Shown here: in pieces, positions 53,934 to 64,000 of the stretch
How positions within the stretch are numbered: position 1 is the first letter of the stretch
How the letters are laid out: every line of letters starts with the position of its first letter
Assembly (NCBI RefSeq): GCF_020906515.1
Contig: NC_085852.1
Coordinates: 2,666,001-2,730,000, forward strand
Source of the DNA: Vanrija pseudolonga
Taxonomy: Eukaryota; Basidiomycota; Tremellomycetes; Trichosporonales; Trichosporonaceae
DNA: 64,000 bases
Reading direction: 5' to 3'
Notes under the pieces: generated by a model
Seen by the model: only the letters and a program-made list of their open reading frames with translations
Told to the model about the DNA's origin: nothing
Database searches by the model: none
Program-made: the position numbers and the translations under genes

Positions 53934-55817
53934 ATGTCCCAGGCCGAGGTCAAGGCATTCCAGGACGAGGTCAAGGCCTTCGAGGCCTTTGCCAAGGTGA
54001 GTAGTCACCGCACACGGCCGCGTCGTCGCTCCCCCTGGTGGTCCTTGCTAGAGGCTAGAGGTGGTGGTCGTGATTGAGTTACCCATTGCAATCGATGTGC
54101 AACGAGGCCCACATTGTTCGTGCAATGAGCCGTAATCACAATCCCCACCCTACGTCTCCCTCCATCTCGGAGGGCGGACGCCACCTCGGAATGGCCACAT
54201 CGGGAGCCGACAGCCTTGTCGGAACCAGACAAAGAAGCTTGTTACTGACCCTTGTCCCAGCAACCTCGTTTCGCTCGCACGGTCCGCCCCTACTCGGCTG
54301 CCGATGTCGTCTCGAAGCGCGGCACTCTCCCCATCGCCTACCCTTCGGACGTCCAGGCCAAGAAGCTCTACAAGCTCCTCGAGTCCAAGGCTCGCGGCGA
54401 GGGTGGTGGCTGCACGGCCACCTACGGCGCCCTCGACCCTGTCCAGCTCACCCAGATGGCCAAGCACCTCGAGACCGTCTACGTCTCGGGATGGCAGTGC
54501 TCGTCGACCGCGTCCAGCTCGCTTGAGCCCGGACCTGATCTTGCCGACTACCCCTCCAACACCGTCCCCAACAAGGTCGCCCAGCTCTTCACCGCCCAGC
54601 TCTACCACGACAGGAAGCAGCGTTTCACTCGCACCAGCGCCATCGCCAAGGGCGAGAACCCCGGCCCCGCCATCGACTACCTCCGCCCCATTGTCGCCGA
54701 CGCCGACACCGGACACGGTGGTCTCACTGCTGTCATGAAGCTCACCAAGATGTTCGTTGAGGCTGGCGCTGCTGGTGTTCACATTGAGGACCAGGCTCCC
54801 GGAACCAAGAAGTGCGGTCACATGGCCGGCAAGGTCCTCGTGCCCATCTCGGAGCACATCAACCGTCTCGTTGCCATCCGTCTCCAGTGCGACATCATGG
54901 GCACCACCAACCTTGCTGTCGCCCGTACCGACTCTGAGGCTGCTACCCTCATCACCTCCAACATTGACTCGCGCGACCACGCCTTCATCCTTGGCTCCAC
55001 CAACGCCAGCCTCGAGCCCCTCGTTGAGGTCATGTCCGCCGCCGAGGGTGCCGGCAAGACCGGCGCCGTTCTCCAGCAGATCGAGGACGAGTGGATCAAG
55101 GCCGCCAACCTCCAGCTCTACAGCGACGTTCTTGCCGCTGCTCTTAAGCGTGAGGGCAAGAACCCCGCCCAGTTCCTCAAGGAGGCCGAGCACGCTTCCA
55201 ACAAGGAGGCCCTTGCTCTCGCCAAGCGCCACGGCCTCCAGTCCGTTCCCTTCTGGGACTGGGCTGCTCCCCGCACTCGTGAGGGCTACTACCGTTACCG
55301 CGGCGGAACTCGCTGCGCCATCAACCGTGCCATCGCCTTCGCCCCCTACGCCGACCTCATCTGGATGGAGACCAAGAGCCCCATCTACGCTCAGGCCAAG
55401 GAGTTCGCAGACGGTGTCCACGCCGCTGTTCCTGGCCAGTGGCTCGCCTACAACCTCAGCCCCTCGTTCAACTGGGACGCCGCTGGTCTCGGCCCCAAGG
55501 AGATGAAGGACTTTGTCTGGGCTCTTGGCAAGCTCGGCTTCGTCTTCCAGTTCATCACCCTTGCTGGTCTCCACTCCAACGCCTACATCAGCGACCTCTT
55601 CGCCCAGAACTTTGCCAAGGACGGAATGAAGGCCTACGTCGAGCTCATCCAGCGCAGGGAGGCCGACATTGGCTGCGACGTCCTCACCCACCAGAAGTGG
55701 TCGGGCGCCGACTACGCCGACGCCCTTCTCATGACTGTTACGGGCGGAGTTTCAAGCACGGCAGCTATGGGCGCCGGGGTCACCGAGGACCAGTTCAAGA
55801 AGAAGAGCAAGCTGTAG
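53934..55817 (+). CDS. ICL1: Isocitrate lyase, PTS1-tagged
   Basis: A glyoxylate-cycle enzyme cleaving isocitrate to glyoxylate and succinate for growth on C2 and lipid carbon. Exon 1 (53934-53996, 21 codons, [20 protein letters not shown]) is followed by an unusually long 264-base intron and a single exon 54261-55817. [11 protein letters not shown], then [40 protein letters not shown] with the catalytic KKCGH loop, [12 protein letters not shown], and [14 protein letters not shown] are all present. 539 residues is normal for fungal ICL. The C-terminus is KKKSKL, a canonical peroxisomal PTS1. Codon use is extremely C/G-ended, which suggests high expression and explains long spurious frames on the other strand and in the other frames. 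Confidence 0.97.
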
Positions 55818-56353
55818 AACAGCCGTGTAAAAGCAATCAGCAGTTGTGTAGTTTTTTGTGGTCCTTCATGCAATCATTAGCATCGTGTCGACGACGATCA
55901 CTGCCACAGTGCCACACTGGAGGTCACGTGATACTTTTTCAGTCTGATTACGTAACCATTACCCAGACTCGCTTTTGTCGTAGAAGTCGAAGAGAAGCCA
56001 ACCTTTCGTTGATGTATGCATCCATGTGCGCCGTCAGACTCATACCCAGCCCGTGTACCACGTTCTATATGCCTTTCTAAGCCCTTCTCGTCTGATGACA
56101 GTTGGTTGTCCAAACCTCGGAACGATTTGTCAAAACGGCGACTGCCACTCCGACACAACAATGTTCTATGGATGATGCCCTCGTGGACTTGTGGACATGA
56201 TGGAGGGAACTGGGTACAGGCCGGCCCTCATAAAGCACCCAGTCCCAAGATAGACGCCAACTCCGCTGGCCACTCCTGCATCACGAGCCATCACGAGCCA
56301 TTTCGCACTTTTATACATGAATAAAACCTAGGGCGTTACGTCTCAGTCGTCGT
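55818..56353. other. Convergent 3' region ICL1 / ADI1
   Basis: These 536 bases between two stop codons contain AT-rich sequence and an imperfect direct repeat CATCACGAGC (two copies near 56280-56300). A CACGTGA box is at about 55925. I find no supported gene. Confidence 0.4.
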
Positions 56354-57137
56354 CTACGCCGTAATGGCGTCGAGGTACTCCTTCCTGGCAGGGCGCTCCT
56401 CAGTGGTGTCGTCGGAGCGCGAGTAGGGCGTCCACTTGGGCTCGTCCTGGAAGAGGCGCAGAGCGGTGATCGTGTTGCGCTCGTCGACGGTGAAGCGGTG
56501 GTAAATGCTGGGAAGCGGGGTTAGTCCGCCGACTCCAGACGCCGACGCCCTCGTGCGCCCCCCTTCTCACTCACCCAGCAGGAATAACGATCAGGTCGCC
56601 CTCCTCCACAGCGATGCGCACCCACTTCTTGTCGAGCGCACCAGCACCACCTGTCCAAGTCAGCAAGAGCCCACGCCAAAGCCCGGGGCTACCACCTACC
56701 GCGAACGTCGAAGAAACCCGAGCCGCCGAGGATGTAGCGGATCTCCTCGTCCTCGTGAAGATGCCTAGGGTGTCAGCATTCGGAGCTCTACACCCCACTC
56801 ACTCGTCAAAGAAGGAGCGGATCTTGTCCTCGTACGCCGGGCCGAGGCCCTCGGGGGTGACGGTGATCTGGTCGCGCTGGACATTAGCCATGGCCAAGCA
56901 CCCGGCACCTCACGTTCTTGTACGAGCGCTCCTTGGCAAACTCGTCAATGTCGCCCTTCCACTTGCCAGCGGCGTCAACAGGGATTGACCTGTAAAAGAC
57001 GCCGAGGTGGGACAGGGTGCTGAGAGAGACCTCCTCTCCCGAGTCGTGGGCGAGACGCTGGTCGCCACTAGGTTGTTAGCAATGTGTGTAGAGTGACCAT
57101 CGGCTCACGGGACGTCGTCGTAGTAGTAGGCCTTCAT
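56354..57137 (-). CDS. ADI1: Acireductone dioxygenase (methionine salvage)
   Basis: A cupin metalloenzyme that converts acireductone to the 2-keto acid precursor of methionine. [20 protein letters not shown] starts the protein (ATG 57137). [20 protein letters not shown] holds the metal ligands in HLHEDEE (His, His, Glu), GSGFFDVR follows, and IPAGIYHRFT provides the third His. The end is [20 protein letters not shown] then [12 protein letters not shown], stop at 56354-56356. About 180 residues over roughly six exons, normal for the family. All metal ligands are present, so it should be active. Tail-to-tail with ICL1 and head-to-head with the kinase gene. Confidence 0.94.
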
Positions 57138-57622
57138 TGCGGGGTGATGAGGTGTAATAAGAGGCTGGAGAGTGGCCAACACAGAGCTTGATATAGATCA
57201 GTCGACGACGGCCTTGGCCCTCCCTGGCCACCTGGCCTGAAACTAAGAGTCAGCACGTCAGATTGCGATGGCGACCACGTGCGAGGCAAGGTCATGTCCG
57301 TTTGGCATCATTACAAATCCAAGTCTAATCGGGTCTGAGCGGGGTTAAACCCCTAATAGCGGGAGTAAATTGAGACCCGACCTCCACCCACTGACGCGGC
57401 TGTTATCTTTGACCTGACTGACTTTTGACGCCGCCGCCGTCGCCGGGCCAGGGGGCTTGGCTTGATCGAACCAAACATTACACCTCGTCACTTTGATCGC
57501 TCTTGTCATCAAACATCTTGCTGCTGCAATCTACAATCAAGCTCGCTGGATAGCACATTTCGAGTGCGTGCTTGGTAGACATCAACCCTTGCACTGCACC
57601 AGTCCTTTGATCCACACCCACA
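57138..57622. promoter_or_regulatory. Divergent region ADI1 / GCK-III kinase
   Basis: A 485-base region between divergent starts with no coding frame supported. A GCCGCCGCCGTCGCCGGGCC block near 57430 is GC-rich. CACGTG-type core CCACGTGCG is at about 57272-57280; CACGTG is the Met4/Cbf1-type E-box of sulfur genes, so its place before a methionine-salvage gene is suggestive. Confidence 0.45.
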
Positions 57623-59620
<1,998 letters not shown>

Positions 59621-60487
59621 GAGCCCTCCGCTATGCAGGGTTCATTTGGTATTGTTAGATGCATGAATGCAGTTGATTCCCCCGCAATGCGTTACCGTTG
59701 TCGTCCGCCTCTTCGGCTCTAATCTCTCACATGACGACAGTTGGGGGTTGCGGGAGCGGCAACGTCCGAGAGTGCGGATCGGAGGCGCGGGGGGGATCGT
59801 TTACGTCGTTCAAGGTCGACGTCGTTGTTGGTCCTGTTTTGGGTGTGTGACTGACTCTGTTTAGTAAAATCTGGCTTGCGACTTGATGCCGCGCGTGGTC
59901 GGCAGCGGCAAACGGCAGTTGTGCCCTCGTCCGCCCCCCCGCCCCGTCCGCCCACTTTGGCCATAGGTGGGTGGCGGCGGGCAGTGGGGCCTTTTTGCGT
60001 TTACGCGGCAGCCAGCGGCCAACGGAGGGGTTAGGGGGGGCTAAATGCGTGTGGATGCAGACGCGCGGCAACGGCAATGGCAGCCAACAGCGGCAGGCAG
60101 GTTTGTGTGTGTGTGCCTGTGGAGGCGAGAGGCAAGGGGGAGCAGCAGGAGGGGGTAGACGGAGAGGGCGAAGAGTGCCATGCAGTCATGATCCTCGTTG
60201 TTGCCTCTCAAGTGTCTGTCGCCTCTGGCTCGTGGCTCGCTTGCAGATTGTTGCTTGCCATCTGCCCTGCATTGCTTGGCTCTCGTCGCCCATCCTCTTC
60301 ACCCCCCCTCCGCCGCCGTTCCCATAACGTCACATCATCCTTGCACTTCAACTCATTCCTCTTTTCATCATCCATTCATACACCCACCACATCATCATTG
60401 CTTACGACGACGACCTAGACTGTTGATCGCCATCCGGCTACGTGCATTCTCCCCCACTAGCCATCACGGCCAGTCTGTTCGGTCAAC
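59621..60487. promoter_or_regulatory. PTC7-like gene upstream region
   Basis: These 867 bases separate the kinase stop and the phosphatase start. The part from 60280 to 60480 is pyrimidine-rich (CTTTTCATCATCCATTCATAC), likely the promoter and leader. Frames in it lack family features. Confidence 0.4.
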
Positions 60488-62244
60488 ATGTCAAAGCCAA
60501 AGCCAGGTCTCGGCAAGGGCCTTGCCAGGACTCTTGTCCACCCTGTCCCAACAGCACCATCAGCAGCCATTCACCACCCGATAGCCTTGCCACCATTGGC
60601 ATCGTCCAACACGACTCGAGTATCGTCACTCTCGGGCCCACGGTCGTCGCAATGGCCGTCAGCCGTCGTCCCCAACCATATGGCCTTGTTGCCACTATGG
60701 GATGCTCCACAGACCGAGCTTGGTCGCCGGTCGTATGTCACCGCGGCGTCCCCGCTCCGTGCCTCTGTCGATACCTCGACCTCGACGCCTTCATCGTCGA
60801 GTTACTCGTTTCCCCAGTACCTTCCTCCTTCCTTGTTGTTTGACCGCCCCCGACCACCATTCAACGATGTTCACCTCCCACCGCCTCCCCCGCTCCCGAC
60901 AGCCGCTGTGCTGCGAGCCCCATCACCCCCTCATCCCGCCAAACAACCCCGTCCCACTCAGACGCACACAGTCTTGTCACCAACCCCGCAATTGAACAAT
61001 GGCCCTTCCCCCTCGCCAAGTCCGCCCCTTACTTATCTCGGGATTAGACCAGACCGCGTTGACATTCACAAGACGGCGCCAATACCCGATCCAAACAACC
61101 TCACGCTCTACTCGTCAAACTTGATCTTTCACTTGGGAGCCAGTGGATCAGCCAAAGAGAGGTTTCCTTCCCCGCCGTCTAGAGGACGTTCCCAGACACC
61201 TCCGCCTCCGAGGCCTCGGTCTTTCCCTTTGCCAGACATTACGCCCCCGACAGCCTTGCATTCGACGGCAGTAGGCGAGGACTCGTACTTCGCCCGAGTT
61301 GACGGCGTCTGTGTGGCCGATGGTGTTGGGGGATGGTCGAGGTCGGGTAAGGGGCCAGCAGATGCCGGCCGGTGGAGCCGCCTTCTCACCCACTACTGTG
61401 AAGAAGAGGTGGCCCGCTGGTGGGCCGGCGCCGACGATTACATGACTTCCGACGATGATGCCTCGGGGTGGGCAGCCCGGGCATGGAAGCGTGGAGCCGA
61501 GTCCGAAGCAGGAGGCACAGCAGCAAGCCGCCGACACCGCCGACCTCTCGACCCCGTCGAAATCATGCAGAAGGGCTATGAGAAATGTCTGTCGTGCGCG
61601 GCCGCAGAGGTACGTCGTTTGGTGCGGTATTTGTGTCATTCGCTGACGTCTGCCCTAGGGAATCTATGGCTCGTCGACGTGTTTGCTGGCTCTCCTTCAC
61701 CACTCGACTCTGCTCGTGGCCAATCTCGGCGACTGCAGCTTGCTGGTGATCCGCCGGGGAGAGGTCGTGTTCCGAACCTCGGAAATGCAGCATGCCTTCA
61801 ACTTCCCTCTGCAGTTGGGGACCCACTCTCGCGATGAGCCCATGAAGGACGCCAAGCGATATGATTTCACCGTCGAGAAGGAGGATGTTGTTATTGTCGG
61901 TAGTGACGGGCTCATGGACAACTTGGTGAGTCGTCGCCACCCGCCACGTCTGACCGCTCCAGTTTGATGAGGATATCCTAGAAACGCTTCAAGAGTTTTC
62001 GACACCTTCCCAGCCATCATCACTGCCGCCATTCTCGCCTCAAGTGGTATCCGAGGCGCTGTGCAACAGGGCGCGCGCCGTTTCCGAGCAAACCACCGCA
62101 ACTACACCTTTCATGATTCGGGCGATTGAAGAAGGCATCGACTTTGTCGGTGGCAAGAGAGACGACATTTCAGTTCTCGTCGGCGTCATTGGCGACCGCG
62201 ACCGCGACGGGTTGAACATGACACTAGACGCAGGAGTTCTCTAG
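60488..62244 (+). CDS. PP2C-family phosphatase, PTC7/PPTC7-like
   Basis: A metal-dependent Ser/Thr phosphatase of the mitochondrial PTC7 type, which in yeast and animals controls coenzyme Q enzymes and mitophagy. The first ~190 residues are Pro/Ser-rich with a basic start (MSKPKPGLGKGLARTLVHPV), consistent with a mitochondrial presequence plus linker. The catalytic domain begins NLIFHLGASG, then AVGEDSYFARVDGVCVADGV then GGWSRSGKGPADAGRWSRLL, where ED and DGVGGW carry metal-binding Asp. GIYGSSTCLLALLHHSTLLV, then ANLGDCSLLVIRRGEVV, then VVIVGSDGLMDNLFDEDILE and VGGKRDDISVLVGVI complete the PP2C motifs. Introns near 61611 and 61925. Stop 62242-62244, 40 bases from the stop of the carrier gene. 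Confidence 0.88.
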
Positions 62245-62284
62245 ATGAGTTGTATGATGCATTGTGTTGTTGTCTATAAGGAGT

Positions 62285-63799
62285 TTAGGCCCTCGGGCTT
62301 CCCAGATACCTGGAAACACCTTCGTAGCATGCGATCATCAAGCCACAGGCAGGGGCAATTTTGCCGCATCGTGGCACGACGCCAGCGAAGAGCGCTTGCC
62401 AGCCTTCGGTGCGGATGACGTGTAGTGCAAGTGGGAATGTGCTGGCGCGGTGGCGAAGAGCCTCTGGGGAGCAATCCTTGGATGGGGTGAAGACCTGGCG
62501 ACGAGTCTTGAGGACGTCGAAAGGCTGGGTGAGGAGGGCAGCGACCGTGCCGCTGAATGCGCCGGAACAGAACGAGGTGGCAATGGGGGAGAGGGGAGGA
62601 AGGACGGACGAAGGCGAGCTGAGATGAGCCTTGGTCATCTCGAAAAAGGCCCAGTAGATTCCTGCCAGAGTCAGACACGTCTTGCAACCCAACACCGGAC
62701 TTACCTGAGAAGGGCACATCTCGCCACAGTGTCGGGCCGAGGCCGCGCCAGAGGACACTTGGACCTTCGTGGCGGACAAGTGTGGCCATTTCCTTGCCAG
62801 TGGAGGCATATGTTGGTGATGGGTGTCCAGCTAACAAGTCAGCAACGGCGCTGTTTCACGCATACACCAAACTCACGCGCTGGAAGCGCCTGGAGTCGCG
62901 TACGGAACATCTCAATGGGCGAGATGATGGTCGCGCTAAATGTCCGCGCCAGCGAACCCGCGACAAGTGGTGCCGGCGTGAGGGTGGCAGATGGGGCATC
63001 GGTGAAGACTGGAGACAGCCTCTTGAGAAGATACTCGTATCCCAGCATGTAGATGGCAGAGGAGGGGATGGACATTGTTCTGCCATGTTAGCTCGCTACA
63101 TCCGACTATGCCACTCACAGTGTGGTCCCCACACCCTTCCACAGTCCTCTAATGCCCGTCTCACGACGAACTGCCGCAATCTCGCTCCAGAACCCCGGTG
63201 ACGATGGCTCCGCTCGTGGTGTGCCTCTTGGCAGCGACAGCGTCCCTCCTGGTCCCAGAATGCCACGCGACATGGCCTCCTCGAATGTCATGGCCTCGCC
63301 CCAGATACCCGCCCACTTGGAAGGGTGGTAGCAGCCGGCTGGGGCAGCCACGACAGGGGTGATCCGAACTTGGGGCGGAGCTCCGGGAAGGGTCGACGAG
63401 GCACATGTTACCGACGTTGCTGCTGACGTTGCTGCTGACAGTACTGGCGTTTGGCAGCACTCTACCGGTGGGGGAAAGAACTTTGGTCGTAGTGACGGCT
63501 GAACTGTTTGTAAACGGGTCTTGAGCACGTCGAATGGTGTCACTGCGGGGCGGACATGTCAGTGCACAATACACTGTGCGCATGGGGACCAACGTACTGA
63601 GCAGACTTGTCGCCATGGCGCCCGTCATGGCGGCGGCAGCCTTGGCAGTAAAGGCATCGACTCCGCCGCCGCCACGGTCCGGTGCAGCGGACGACTGCAG
63701 AGGTCGCTTCGAGGGCCCAGCTTCGGGCCACTCGTACTCGCCACCGAGGTCCTCTTGTGCATCGGGCAGCAGTGGAATGTCGAGGTCTGGCCGTCCCAT
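62285..63799 (-). CDS. MTM1: Mitochondrial carrier, Mtm1/SLC25A39-40-like
   Basis: An inner-membrane carrier; yeast Mtm1 affects manganese/iron handling and animal SLC25A39 imports glutathione. Three carrier repeats are visible. The first has TPFDVLKTRLQTVQ, the second ISPIEMFRTRLQALPA and the third TQPFDVLKTRRQV. GLWKGVGTTL followed by MSIPSSAIYMLGYEYLLKRL is close to the Mtm1/SLC25A39 subgroup. The loop after the first repeat is long, about 100 residues, and holds four cysteines (ECCQ, VTCA, GCYHPSKW). The end is ACYEGVSRYLGSPRA. Start ATG 63799 (MGRPDLDIPLLPDAQEDLGG), stop 62285-62287. About five introns. Transported substrate is not settled by sequence. Confidence 0.87.
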
Positions 63800-64000
63800 G
63801 GTGTGCGCAGGCCGGTCCAGGTGGTGAAGGGGGAGGGGAGGAGGGGAGGAGAAAGGAGTAGTGAACAAGATGTACGAGGTGATCAATCAAAAACACGAAT
63901 CGACGGTGACTTGCCGACAGAGTGGAAATGCGAGTATAGTGGAGGTCGATGTCGATGTGCCGAGCCGCGCGTGTCGCCGTGGTGTCCTGCCTACCGCCTG
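63800..64000. promoter_or_regulatory. MTM1 upstream region, window end
   Basis: These 201 bases run to the window edge and likely hold the carrier's promoter. A GGGAGGGGAGGAGGGGAGGAG purine block at 63830-63850 is the only noticeable composition. Confidence 0.4.

Noticed and set aside
54304-55506. Long Ser/Pro/Arg-rich plus-strand frames within ICL1
   Set aside because: They overlap the intact ICL1 reading frame and show the biased composition typical of an off-frame reading.
54150-55691. 513-codon open frame antisense to isocitrate lyase
   Set aside because: It mirrors the extreme C/G-ended codon use of ICL1, is low-complexity in composition (L, G, V, E) and has no family motif. It is a shadow frame.

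Overview
The window reads as nuclear DNA of a basidiomycete yeast, most likely a tremellomycete (the Cryptococcus/Trichosporonales side). Genes are dense and GC-rich. They are cut by many short introns, often 37-60 bases, with GT...CTGAC/CTAAC...AG signals. The set includes a complex I subunit (NDUFS5), a PTS1-ended isocitrate lyase, a Cdt2-type CRL4 receptor, a ZW10/Dsl1 tether and a Tps1 with a long disordered insertion. All homology calls come from reading conserved motifs by eye; no database was searched. Most coordinates run from start codon to stop codon and include introns.

Layout. 0-6.4 kb: REEP/HVA22-like protein (partial, -), LSM14/Scd6 (+), dolichyl-diphosphatase-like PAP2 protein (-), Hus1 (-), synaptobrevin-type v-SNARE (+). 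6.4-13.8 kb: Grr1-type F-box/LRR protein (-) and Neo1-type P4-ATPase (+). 14.1-19.6 kb: Tps1 (-) and glycogenin (-), a trehalose/glycogen pair. 20.9-25.3 kb: a four-helix voltage-sensor-like membrane protein (+) and an Rrn6/TAF1C-like Pol I factor (+). 25.3-33.0 kb: CTNNBL1 (-), ZW10/Dsl1 (+), flavin monooxygenase (-). 33.0-41.3 kb: a gene-poor, more AT-rich island holding a badly decayed Ty1/copia fossil. 41.3-52.2 kb: NDUFS5 (+), NAT9 (-), proteasome alpha-7 (+), Spt3 (-), Cdt2 (-), Pus7 (-). 52.2-52.7 kb: an unresolved small plus-strand gene. 53.9-64 kb: isocitrate lyase (+), acireductone dioxygenase (-), GCK-III/Ste20-type kinase (+), PTC7-like PP2C (+), Mtm1/SLC25A39-like carrier (-).

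Neighbours are mostly tail-to-tail or head-to-head, with stop codons of convergent pairs often only 40-150 bases apart. The functions are mainly housekeeping: storage carbohydrate and C2 metabolism, membrane traffic and lipid asymmetry, DNA replication and checkpoint, splicing and RNA decay, SCF/CRL4 ubiquitination, and mitochondria. I found no tRNA, rRNA, CRISPR or intact transposon. The points most worth a second look are the fossil-bearing island (a possible heterochromatic or centromeric patch), a PIP-degron-like motif inside Cdt2, tandem acidic tryptophan motifs in the ZW10/Dsl1 protein, the pore-less voltage-sensor protein, a v-SNARE whose start codon is split by an intron, a perfect 20-bp palindrome near ICL1, and the unresolved gene next to PUS7.
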